A stretch of 64,000 bases of DNA, from positions 434,001 through 498,000 of the forward strand of contig JADKBO010000002.1 in assembly GCA_016715105.1 (NCBI GenBank). The letters are read 5' to 3'. Position 1 is the stretch's first letter. Each line of letters opens with the position of its first letter. A program made the translations under genes and the position numbers. This DNA is from Saprospiraceae bacterium. Its GTDB lineage: Bacteria; Bacteroidota; Bacteroidia; Chitinophagales; Saprospiraceae. Below are positions 9,728 to 18,016 of the stretch, piece after piece. Below the pieces are notes generated by a model. The model was given only the letters and a program-made list of their open reading frames with translations, did not search any database and was not told where the DNA came from.

Positions 9728-9765
9728 AAAAAGCCTTGACGTTTTACCAAACATCAAGGCTTTTT
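9728..9765 (-). terminator. Rho-independent terminator after the first GH43 gene
   Basis: Perfect 12-base arms AAAAAGCCTTGA (9728-9739) and TCAAGGCTTTTT (9754-9765) with a 14-base loop. The T tract is on both strands, so it can act in either direction. It lies 38 bases after the GH43 stop. The rest of the 9435-9803 gap shows nothing else. Confidence 0.85.
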
Positions 9766-9803
9766 ATAGTGAATATTAATTTAGCCGTGTTATATTAAGA
9801 AAA

Positions 9804-11258
9804 TTACGGAGCTTTAAAATTCCATTTGGAATTGTCGCTGTTCATATCAAACTCGCCAAGTGTTGGTGTGCTGTCACCAGCGGATATCAATGCTAATTTT
9901 TTATCTGAATTTGGAACAACTTTTGGCATGATCCTGAAAGTACCATCCGTCAATTGATCGATTCGCCACAATTGTTCTGGTGCGCCTGTAAATGAAGGAA
10001 CAGTAACTAATTCAGCGTCCGCAGTTGCAGCTAAAGCTCTTTCGGTACCTTCAATCAGTATTTTATAAGATGGAGTTCCAAAAAATCCAGGAGCATCTGC
10101 AACAGCCGAGATGTTCCATTTTTGATGTGGGCGTCCTACATAGTCACCGATTCTTACATCAATATTTCCAGCTGGCCAAGTACTGCTTACGTCTGACAAT
10201 TGTTGAGAAGGTACAGGAACTATTGGTTGTTCTGCGGCATTAGGACCAAATCCACCACCAGTACGGGCCATTCTTACAAAATCAACAATCAACTCAAGTG
10301 CATATCCTCTTCTTTCAGATTCAATTTGATAGGTTCCGTCTTTAAGATTCTCTCCTGCATATGGCCAACCATTTTTCCACAATAAAGGTTTGATAGCCAA
10401 AACACTGCGACCGCTACGATCTAAATCTGCCTCATAATGTAAGGAAACTTTTTCGACACCATTTTCAAGGATGGTACGACCAAAATGCCCGGCACCGTTT
10501 GTTCTTCCTCCACCAGAAGAAACAACCATTTTACCACCGCCTCTCAACATGTCTCTCCCCATATTATCAAGATAAGGTCCTGTCACTTTTTTTGAACGAC
10601 CTACAACAATGTTATAAGTTGAATTTGCTCCATCACAACAAGTTCCGTGAGTACCAAGCAAATAATACCAGCCATCACGATATTCCAAATCGGTAGCTTC
10701 ACAATCTATGGCGATATCCAATGCTTTGTTTCCTTTTACTCGGTCTCCAGTTTTGGGATCAAGTTCAACCAATCGGATATTGCCGAAATAAGTACCGTAA
10801 GACACCCACAATCTACCAGTGATTGGGTCTAGTAAAAGACCCGGGTCAATGGCGTCATTATCTTCCATATTTTTAGATTCAGCCACTACGATAGGGTCTG
10901 AAAATTTAAAATCGGGAGATTTAGGATCTAGCGTTTTATTCCACATGGTATTTATTTTACCATCATGACCGCCGCCCAAACCACCACCGGTTGACCCATA
11001 TACAATGAGATAACGATTACCAATTTTGATTGCATCAGGAGCCGCACCTCCACCAGGTCTCTCAGCACCACTATTCCAAGTCCACCCGTCTTCAGAAATT
11101 AATCCGCCACCACGTGTTCCAAACGTATAATATTTTCCTTCACACTCCATAATCGTAGATGGATCGTGAATAAATGGTTTTCCGATTTGTGCCAAAGCAT
11201 TTCCAGCTGACACGAAAGTTAAAAGGGCAAAGCCCAATATTTTTATACTTGATTTCAT
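9804..11258 (-). CDS. GH43-type glycoside hydrolase with ricin-like C-terminal domain (copy 1)
   Basis: 484 residues with a signal peptide ending GNALAQ. The five-blade propeller of GH43 is recognisable: the catalytic base in HDPSTI near residue 32, the pKa-modulating Asp in NDAIDPGLLL, and the acid Glu in CEATDLEYRDGWYYLL. The last 130 residues contain QKWNI, EQLWRI and SKWNF, the QxW-like repeats of a ricin-type (CBM13) beta-trefoil. GH43 enzymes cut arabinan or xylan side chains; the exact activity is not determined. It follows the small sugar-binding-like gene by 41 bases, and the pair is a near copy of the pair at 17138-19465. Confidence 0.85.
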   Translation of the reverse strand: MKSSIKILGFALLTFVSAGNALAQIGKPFIHDPSTIMECEGKYYTFGTRGGGLISEDGWTWNSGAERPGGGAAPDAIKIGNRYLIVYGSTGGGLGGGHDGKINTMWNKTLDPKSPDFKFSDPIVVAESKNMEDNDAIDPGLLLDPITGRLWVSYGTYFGNIRLVELDPKTGDRVKGNKALDIAIDCEATDLEYRDGWYYLLGTHGTCCDGANSTYNIVVGRSKKVTGPYLDNMGRDMLRGGGKMVVSSGGGRTNGAGHFGRTILENGVEKVSLHYEADLDRSGRSVLAIKPLLWKNGWPYAGENLKDGTYQIESERRGYALELIVDFVRMARTGGGFGPNAAEQPIVPVPSQQLSDVSSTWPAGNIDVRIGDYVGRPHQKWNISAVADAPGFFGTPSYKILIEGTERALAATADAELVTVPSFTGAPEQLWRIDQLTDGTFRIMPKVVPNSDKKLALISAGDSTPTLGEFDMNSDNSKWNFKAP

Positions 11259-11299
11259 ATTAAATACAATTGAGAATTTAAATAGGAGATTAATTAATA

Positions 11300-12043
11300 T
11301 TATTGATAACTAATCGTGAGACCTTTTATCGGCTTGCCTTTTTCATCCAGAAACCGCACACAGAAATCACTCATACCAGGACCGTTGATGACAGCTCCGC
11401 GAATGATATTTTTACCTTTATTGAGTGTCAAACGGGAAGACATGACATCATCCATCACCATACGTCTGTCTCCAGAAAGCAAAACTGCTTCTTTGCCATT
11501 TAGCCACCACATGGAAGCAGAATTGGATCCAACGGCCATTCTTACATTTTTCATTTCTACCGGACTATCAACGATGGTAAAGGCCCAAAACAACACGCCA
11601 TAAATGGGTTTCTCCAAACCATAAGCAAAACGGAATAGTTTTACATTGAATTTGGTACTTTCCAAAGCATGCCATTTTAAATCTTGACCTCCCACTTTGA
11701 CCATGTCGCCATGTTTTGGCATAATGGTGAATTGATTATCAAAGTACAAAGTATCGAAAGCCTTTCTGAGGTAACTATCGGTAAATACGGTATTGCTTCG
11801 GTTTGGCTTGATGATGGGTTCCAGCAGCAACCAGCGTTTGATGAAACCATCAGCATCAGGTGTCATTTTAAGCTTTGTTGCTGGTGTGAAATAAGGGGCG
11901 ATTGTGCGAGGGGTTTTAGAAGTATCTACTATGGGGGCACGTTCTCCGACTGTCTGCGCTTGAGCAGAATTTCCAGATAATACCAATCCCACAAAAAATA
12001 CAAAGGCCATCGCTTGTGACAATGTTTTGTGTCTGATGTTCAT
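11300..12043 (-). CDS. Secreted sugar-binding-like protein paired with GH43 (copy 1)
   Basis: 247 residues. Signal peptide ending NSAQAQ. The middle has GFIKRWLLLEPI and FTIMPKHGDMV; the C-terminal half has MWWLNGKEAVLLSGDRRMV and LTLNKGKNIIRGAVINGPG. The WLNGKE...L.KGKN.I pattern is what galactose-binding-like beta-sandwich domains attached to glycosidases show, so a carbohydrate-binding role is inferred. Not assigned to a named family. It is strongly similar to the protein at 17138-17917 along its whole length. First gene of its operon, with the GH43 gene behind it. Confidence 0.75.
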   Translation of the reverse strand: MNIRHKTLSQAMAFVFFVGLVLSGNSAQAQTVGERAPIVDTSKTPRTIAPYFTPATKLKMTPDADGFIKRWLLLEPIIKPNRSNTVFTDSYLRKAFDTLYFDNQFTIMPKHGDMVKVGGQDLKWHALESTKFNVKLFRFAYGLEKPIYGVLFWAFTIVDSPVEMKNVRMAVGSNSASMWWLNGKEAVLLSGDRRMVMDDVMSSRLTLNKGKNIIRGAVINGPGMSDFCVRFLDEKGKPIKGLTISYQ

Positions 12044-12158
12044 AAGTGCTTTTTAATTTTTGCTTTAATGATTTTTGAAAATAGATGAACTATTGAGTGT
12101 AAAAGTACGAAAAGGATTATCCCGATATGTTAAGGGTTTTATAAAAAATCGCACAATT

Positions 12159-12197
12159 AGTGTGTTTTACACACTTTATCGACTGAGGGCAAAAATA
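12159..12197 (-). promoter_or_regulatory. Promoter and palindromic operator of GH43 cassette 1
   Basis: Minus strand: TATTTTTG (12197-12190, matching TAnnTTTG), 14 bases, then the perfect inverted repeat AGTGTGT-AAA-ACACACT (12175-12159). The start codon is at 12043. The same -7 element, the same 14-base spacing and the same palindrome occur before cassette 2. Placement just after the expected transcription start fits repressor binding. The regulator is not identified. Confidence 0.7.
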
Positions 12198-12403
12198 TGA
12201 TGATAAAAAGCATGAATTTGTAGATGATATTGAGTGTTGGAAATATGCATATAAGCATTGGAACTGTAAGGATCACATTGTCTGAAATAATTTATTCATA
12301 ATGTTGATTAACATTATACACGAATATTTGATAACCTTAGTTTTAACATGCTAAAGAACAGACTTTGTAACAATCGAATACAAAGGTGAGAACAATTTTT
12401 GAC

Positions 12404-13755
12404 TTAACGAACCTTTATAATTTTTGAAGTCTGCAGGATTTTTCCAGAATGGAGGTCAAAAATTGACATAAAATAAACACCATCATTGAGATAGTCAAGA
12501 TTGATAGGCAAATCTTTTGTATATGAAAGCAAATCTTGTTTACCAAGAAGATCGGAGATCAATATCCCCACTTCATTTTCATCAATACCTATGTGAAGGA
12601 AATTTACAAAAGGATTCGGATAAATATTATAAATAGCATTATCAACTACAGTAGAACTGACAGTTCCTTGATCAAGTAAATTGGTGATCCACCAAAAATC
12701 TCCATTTGAAAGAACAGCGTCTATATCATTATCTGAATCAAAGTCACCATTTACTATCTCCAACAATGGCTGAATAGTTGTGATAACTTCAGTGTCATAT
12801 ACGAAGGAATCAGATGATTTGCCTTGATGGTAAGTATTATCCTCTGAATTGCAACCCAGAATAATATCTAGAATTCCATCATTGTTGTAATCTGCAATAT
12901 TAAAACTTCTTAGAGTCCCCTTCCCAGCCACAAGATTTACTTCATGATAAGTTTTGTTTCCATTATTAATCAATGCTTTTAATGTTGAAGACGAACTGCT
13001 AGAATAGGCAATATCCCTATCTCCGTCTTTATCAAGATCAATTATTTGAATATTTTCCAGACTTCTTACAGCGGTGACATTTAATATCTTTTGCAAAAAG
13101 CTACCCTGACCAGAATTTTCTAATGCCATAATTTGCCCATCAAAGAAATCATAAAATCCAGCGATGATGTCTATATCATTATCTCCATCAAAATCTGCTA
13201 ATTCAATAGTTCTTATATCACCCTTTTTTGTTATTACACTCTTTGTTTCAAATGTTCCCTTCCCGTTATTAAACATTAAATAAACGGAGGATTCATTTGA
13301 ATTTAGGGAAACAATATCTATATCTTGGTCACCATCGATGTCTGAAGTTTTAAAACTAAAAGCTAATTTGGAATTTTGTGGAAAGGAATTAAATGACCCG
13401 TCACCGTTGTTTAGTAGAATCAATATTTTACTAGTCTTACTATCTGAAACGACTAAGTCCATATCGCCATCAGCATCGAAATCACCAAAACCAGGATTTC
13501 CTATGGCCTTTACTTTAAGGTCTACTGTTTTAAAGATGATGGAATCGGGCTTACTTATATTGGTATGAAGTAGCAGGTCTCCGTCCGCACTAAAATATTG
13601 GGCGACACCAATGACATCTAACTTTCCATCCCCTGTGAAATCAGCAACTAGAGGTAAACTCATACCCTTATTGGTAAATGGCCCGCGTTTAAAACTTTGG
13701 CTTGAAAGCGAAGAATAGAATAAAGTGATTATTCTATGAAGTAAAGAGTTTTCAT
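12404..13755 (-). CDS. FG-GAP/VCBS-repeat secreted protein with T9SS sorting domain, frameshifted at start
   Basis: About 450 residues of FG-GAP/VCBS repeats with the calcium-loop signature DFDGDNDIDI, DLDKDGDRDIAY, DYNNDGILDIIL and others, which form an integrin-like beta-propeller. The C-terminal YPNPFVNFLHIGID domain marks T9SS export. The body frame has no clean signal peptide. If the AAAA run after the ATG at 13755 had one more A, the protein would begin MKNSLLHRIITLFYSSLSSQ, a good signal peptide in the body frame. I take that as the true start. Without the repair the frame runs on to 13828 with a poor N-terminus. Likely surface adhesin or ligand-binding protein. Confidence 0.75.
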
Positions 13756-14081
13756 AACATAGAGTTTTGATTCGTTTTTTTTTGTATACAATAATAGCAA
13801 AATGATGTTTCCAGACAGTGTTTTGCATAACTTTATAAAAAGAAATTTATGAAAACCCAGCAATTTTAATTTGGTACTGATTTCTATTGAATGATTTTCG
13901 TTCAAAATCAAATTCAATTATTTTTTAATTCATGAATCATTTGTCTAATGGTTTTTGTCTGTTTATCCATATCTTTTATTGCAATTGGATTAAATCTATT
14001 TTCAATTCTTTCACCTGTGGTTTTCTAACTATCCATAACATTTAAACAGATTTATATAAAAGGGTAATGGTTTTACTTAAT
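13756..14081. other. A+T-rich intergenic stretch
   Basis: Nothing recognised: no gene, hairpin or promoter element that I can support. It separates the FG-GAP gene from the VanZ-like gene, both leftward. Confidence 0.4.
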
Positions 14082-14612
14082 TCATTGATATTTAATCGGC
14101 AACAGATTCAATTTTAATAATAACAACAACAAGATTAACAAAACGCTCCCAAGTGTTGCAAATACATTGATGAACCGTTGCGCCTTGACTCTATTGTTGA
14201 ATGCTTTTTCAATGATTTTAAAAACCACCAACCCAATGACTCCTCCAAATGTATTTGTAATTAAATCTGTAATATCAAAAGCCCCGATTTTTAATATAAA
14301 CTGCAGGGTTTCAAACATTAAACTGAGCATGAAAAAGAAGATAAGCTTTTTAGATAAAGTCCACAGCTTAAATAAAATGGCAACGTAAATACCCAGAGGT
14401 ATAAAAACCAAAACATTCAAAATGATTTCGCCAAGATCCAGGTTAACATCAGGGAGAAAGGCATCTTCAAAAGGAATAAAATTTATACTCCTACTTTCCA
14501 TGTAGGTAAAGCGCACACCCAACTTTAAAAGTAAAATCCAACACAAAATAATGAAGTATACTACAAATAAGGTGACAGTTACCTTATTTGCCCTAACGCG
14601 ATAATCAATCAT
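14082..14612 (-). CDS. VanZ-like membrane protein
   Basis: 176 residues with five hydrophobic segments. The VanZ pattern is visible: RSINFIPFEDAF, then a helix NVLVFIPLGIYVAILF, FETLQFILKIGAFDITDLITN and GGVIGLVVF. VanZ proteins are membrane proteins linked to teicoplanin tolerance in Gram-positives; in Bacteroidetes their role is unknown. First of a leftward group of small genes ending here. Confidence 0.83.
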   Translation of the reverse strand: MIDYRVRANKVTVTLFVVYFIILCWILLLKLGVRFTYMESRSINFIPFEDAFLPDVNLDLGEIILNVLVFIPLGIYVAILFKLWTLSKKLIFFFMLSLMFETLQFILKIGAFDITDLITNTFGGVIGLVVFKIIEKAFNNRVKAQRFINVFATLGSVLLILLLLLLKLNLLPIKYQ

Positions 14613-14658
14613 GATATGCTATTATTTTAAACTTCATCTTTTAATCATATTGATAAGC

Positions 14659-14943
14659 TTATGATCCTGCAAAAGGAGTTCCAAAAATACCAACCGCCAG
14701 TTCTGCCCAAGTCAGAAAAAACACCAGTAAAATTGCACCACAAAGTAAAATTCTGTTTTGCAGCGTTTTTACTTTTCTCAATACAAATTCACACAACAAG
14801 CCTGTTCCTAGTAGTAGGACCCCCATGACGGTGAAATCAAAAATATCCCAATCAACTTCCTCTGAGAACTGCATTGCAATCAGAGGAATGGACAAAAGTG
14901 TTACTACTAAGGCCAAAATAATCATTAATCTTTTGTTTGTCAT
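14659..14943 (-). CDS. Small membrane protein, unknown
   Basis: 94 residues with three hydrophobic segments (about 6-26, 35-56, 66-90) and a short charged middle FVLRKVKTLQNR. No recognised family, though Bacteroidetes genomes hold many similar short integral membrane proteins. Lies 46 bases before the VanZ-like gene on the same strand. Confidence 0.6.
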   Translation of the reverse strand: MTNKRLMIILALVVTLLSIPLIAMQFSEEVDWDIFDFTVMGVLLLGTGLLCEFVLRKVKTLQNRILLCGAILLVFFLTWAELAVGIFGTPFAGS

Positions 14944-15153
14944 TTTTTTTTTATTTAATCAAATTAAACAGTTAAAGGGCTACCAACAGTATAGTGGATC
15001 CGCGGAAACAAAGTACTTTGAAACACAAAGTAAATGAGAATAGTTTGCTTTTCAAAATATTTTGTCGAAAAGCTACAGTTATTTATTTCAGATGTATGGA
15101 GTGAGCTTTATAAAAGGAGACCAAAAGGGCTGATTGACTGAAAAAACCATTAA

Positions 15154-15579
15154 CTAAGCTGTTTGACCAACTCCGTCTTGTATGGCAACATCGAGGACCT
15201 CCAGATTTATATCTTTAGTGGATTTGAATTTAATGCAATAACCCGTTACGCTTGCTTTGCCAATAGTTTTTCCATAAGTTTCTGGCAAGTATTTTTTGTC
15301 TTCGAGCCCCATAATGTATACAGAAATTCCAGTCGAATTAGCACTAATTCCAACTTGATAAAACTCTTTCGTTTTTCCATCGGCGTAATGCATTGTCTGC
15401 TTTCCATAACCAATGTTAGGATTAGAAACAATTTTTCCATTTTCATCTTTGCCATCTAAAAACCATAATTTGCAATCAGGTAACATAAAAAGCATGCGCT
15501 GATGCAATGCATTCATTTCTGTACTTTTTGATTCGGTTAAAGTTGCTAAATAGTTGTTGATTTGTTCAGTTATATTCAT
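15154..15579 (-). CDS. DUF1801 family protein
   Basis: 141 residues: QINNYLATLTESKSTEMNAL at the N-terminus, then WFLDGKDENGK, NIGYGKQTMHY, VGISANSTGISVYIMGL and GKASVTGYCIKFKS. This is the DUF1801 (YdhG-like) alpha/beta fold. No enzymatic role is established. The next gene of the group starts 10 bases from it, suggesting co-transcription. Confidence 0.72.
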   Translation of the reverse strand: MNITEQINNYLATLTESKSTEMNALHQRMLFMLPDCKLWFLDGKDENGKIVSNPNIGYGKQTMHYADGKTKEFYQVGISANSTGISVYIMGLEDKKYLPETYGKTIGKASVTGYCIKFKSTKDINLEVLDVAIQDGVGQTA

Positions 15580-15589
15580 GATTCTTGTG

Positions 15590-16219
15590 TTAGGATTTAT
15601 TTGCTTTTATCATTTTTATATTCAGTCCCATTACCCAAGCAAGAACGAAAACAAATGTTATTTTTTGTATCAAGGGCAGATATTTAATAAAACTTCCAGA
15701 ATAATAAATGTAATTATTAATTCCTAACATTAATATACAAAGCAATCCGCTCATCTTAAATAATTGCAAATCACTTTGGTAAATGGCTCTGATAATACCT
15801 ATGAACACAAAAAAGCCAAATACACTTGCTAAAATTGTTATCTGGTCGTGGTACTCAGTAAATATAAAAATTGCAGTAACCATTGAAATTGTACCACAAA
15901 CCTGAATGATCGATTTCCATATTTTGCTATCTTCAAAGTGTATAGAAAAGTGAAAAAAAAAGATCAATAGGCTGCCACATAAAATCAACATTGCTAAAAT
16001 TGCAATCGGCCTTGCTGGATTTTGTTTGCCATTTATGGATTCCTCATTCAATAAATTGCACCAATAATTATTGACCCAATCAAATTCCGTGGAGTTTATA
16101 TTTGCCTGAGAACCACCGGGGTATTGATTTGCGGCATAGAAATAAAGCCCTATGAAAATTAGTATTCCTATTGTAGGGAACATTAAAAAAAATGAGCTGA
16201 ATTTTTTATTAGCCAACAT
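15590..16219 (-). CDS. Six-helix membrane protein (DUF998-like)
   Basis: 209 residues with about six hydrophobic segments. The first loop YPGGSQANINSTEFDWVNNY resembles the loop of DUF998-type proteins, in which the segment before NYWCNL is conserved. Function unknown. It is 10 bases upstream of the DUF1801 gene, so the two likely form one transcript. Confidence 0.6.
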   Translation of the reverse strand: MLANKKFSSFFLMFPTIGILIFIGLYFYAANQYPGGSQANINSTEFDWVNNYWCNLLNEESINGKQNPARPIAILAMLILCGSLLIFFFHFSIHFEDSKIWKSIIQVCGTISMVTAIFIFTEYHDQITILASVFGFFVFIGIIRAIYQSDLQLFKMSGLLCILMLGINNYIYYSGSFIKYLPLIQKITFVFVLAWVMGLNIKMIKANKS

Positions 16220-16288
16220 GATGGTAAAAATAACAAATCAATCGATGCATGAAAATACGCCTATTAAACCACTATTTTTCAGCAAGAA

Positions 16289-16801
16289 TCATGATTGCTT
16301 TATGATTAATTTCCAATTAAAAAGTTCTTCGCTTTCTCCAATTTTCACAAACTTGTTTTTTTGGAGGATCGTAAAAGAGGCGATATTATTTTTCTCAGTG
16401 GATGCAACAATGGAAGTAACTTTGGGTTGAGATGATGCCCAATTAATTAGGCCGCAAACTGCTTCTGTCATAAACCCGTTACCCCGAAACTCATCATAGG
16501 TACCATAACCAATTTCTATTTCTCCAAATTCGTTTGGCTCTCCAACGATACACAAGTCACCAACCATTTTATTTGCACTTTTTGATATCAAAGTCCAAAT
16601 GGTATTATATAAATAATCCTTGCTTTTGTCAGAAACATTTGGAAGAATAGTTTCTTCGAGGGCTTCCTTAAGTTCCGAAGAAATTGTCCTAGTTGTGTTG
16701 TTCAAATTGAGTTCCAATTCCAAAGAACCGTCAGCTTTAATGTATTTCACAAGTTGTGGGTACGTTAATGGCCGGATAATTAATCTTTCTGTCTCTAACA
16801 T
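16289..16801 (-). CDS. GNAT-family N-acetyltransferase
   Basis: 170 residues. Begins LETERLIIRPLTYPQLVKYI, typical of RimJ/RimL-type GNAT proteins. The acetyl-CoA loop is in IGYGTYDEFRGNGFMTEAV (R/Q-x-x-G-x-G/A), followed by KVTSIVASTEKNNIASFTIL and a final KIGESEELFNW. Acceptor substrate unknown. Confidence 0.85.
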   Translation of the reverse strand: MLETERLIIRPLTYPQLVKYIKADGSLELELNLNNTTRTISSELKEALEETILPNVSDKSKDYLYNTIWTLISKSANKMVGDLCIVGEPNEFGEIEIGYGTYDEFRGNGFMTEAVCGLINWASSQPKVTSIVASTEKNNIASFTILQKNKFVKIGESEELFNWKLIIKQS

Positions 16802-17073
16802 TTTAAATAATTAAAAAGGAAATAATGCCTTATTTTTTGAGACTCAGGGAGTTTCTTACTCAATGATGGTTCATAAAGCTGGCAGTAAAATTAGTCATTC
16901 AGCATGAATGGAAAGATGAATAAGAGAAAAGGTTTTATTTTCTATTTTTTTTAAAAGAGAAATTTTGTTTTCAAATAGCATAATATTTAAGGTATTAACA
17001 CTTCTGTGCCCTCACTTCTCCAAAATATTTTCTTAAAGATTCAGCCCAAACATCCAACATATCCATTCTTTTA

Positions 17074-17112
17074 TATCTTTGTCCAAGCCATATTAAGTGT
17101 GTAAAACACAAT
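17074..17112 (+). promoter_or_regulatory. Promoter and palindromic operator of GH43 cassette 2
   Basis: TATCTTTG (17074-17081, TAnnTTTG), 14 bases, then AGTGTGT-AAA-ACACAAT (17096-17112), a 7-base inverted repeat with one mismatch. The 16 bases from 17095 are identical to the matching site of cassette 1, and the two aligned regions need no gap from the -7 element through the palindrome. The ATG at 17138 is 25 bases beyond. The remainder of 16802-17137 shows nothing else. Confidence 0.7.
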
Positions 17113-17137
17113 TAATAATTTTTACAAAAACAATCTG

Positions 17138-17917
17138 ATGATCAGAAAATTTAAATCGTTAAGGTGGACCATGCCTTTGCTCCTTATTTTTGGGACACAA
17201 ATGGTTTCATTTGCTCAACAAGGACCTCCCACAGGAACACCTCCTGGTCCAGGTCCGGGAGGATTCAGACCTCCTAATATTTCTGTACCGATCCAAAGCG
17301 ATACTTCACGAACACTAGGTACGTACTTTTCACTGGCGACGATAGCAAAAAAAGCGCCAGACCCAAAAGGCTTCATACAACGTTGGTTGGTTCTCGAGCC
17401 TATTAAAAAAGACATAACCAGAAACAGCATATTTACAGACAACTATCTGAGGACCACTTTTGCAGCAGATAATTTTTCTGATGATTTTACCATTGTGCCC
17501 AAAAAGGGAGATATGGTGAAATTGGGCGAGCAAGAATTGAAATGGCACGCCATCGACAGCAAACTCTTTAATTTTAAGCTGCATCGGTTTTCGTATGCCA
17601 TGAATAAGCCACAAAACGGCATATTGTATTGGGTAGTGACTGTCATTGATTGTCCAAAAGAAATCAAAGATGTGAGGATGACTGCAGGATGTAATTCTGG
17701 GGGAATGTTTTGGCTCAATGGAGAAGAAGCGGTTATGGTCTCTGGCGACAGAGATATGGTTGTCGACAATTTTTCGTCTGAAAAGCTGACACTAAAAAAA
17801 GGAAGGAACGTGATTAGAGGTGCCATCATCAATGGCCCCGGAATGATTGATTTTTGTGTGCGATTTCTAGACAGCAAAATGCAACCAGTAAAGGGTTACA
17901 CCATTAGCTATCAATAG
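17138..17917 (+). CDS. Secreted sugar-binding-like protein paired with GH43 (copy 2)
   Basis: 259 residues. Signal peptide ending MVSFAQQ, then a proline/glycine-rich linker GPPTGTPPGPGPGGFRPP absent from copy 1. The folded part mirrors copy 1: GFIQRWLVLEPI, FTIVPKKGDMVKLG, MFWLNGEEAVMVSGDRDMV, LTLKKGRNVIRGAIINGPG and the shared end GYTISYQ. The galactose-binding-like interpretation is the same inference. The downstream GH43 start is 99 bases after the stop. Confidence 0.75.
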   Translation: MIRKFKSLRWTMPLLLIFGTQMVSFAQQGPPTGTPPGPGPGGFRPPNISVPIQSDTSRTLGTYFSLATIAKKAPDPKGFIQRWLVLEPIKKDITRNSIFTDNYLRTTFAADNFSDDFTIVPKKGDMVKLGEQELKWHAIDSKLFNFKLHRFSYAMNKPQNGILYWVVTVIDCPKEIKDVRMTAGCNSGGMFWLNGEEAVMVSGDRDMVVDNFSSEKLTLKKGRNVIRGAIINGPGMIDFCVRFLDSKMQPVKGYTISYQ

Positions 17918-18016
17918 TCCAAAAATCCATTTTATATGGCATTCAAATCTATAAACAAGAAAATTGGTCTATTAACAGAAGCAACGTTCAAAAGGACCAC
18001 AAAAATTAGAAATAAA

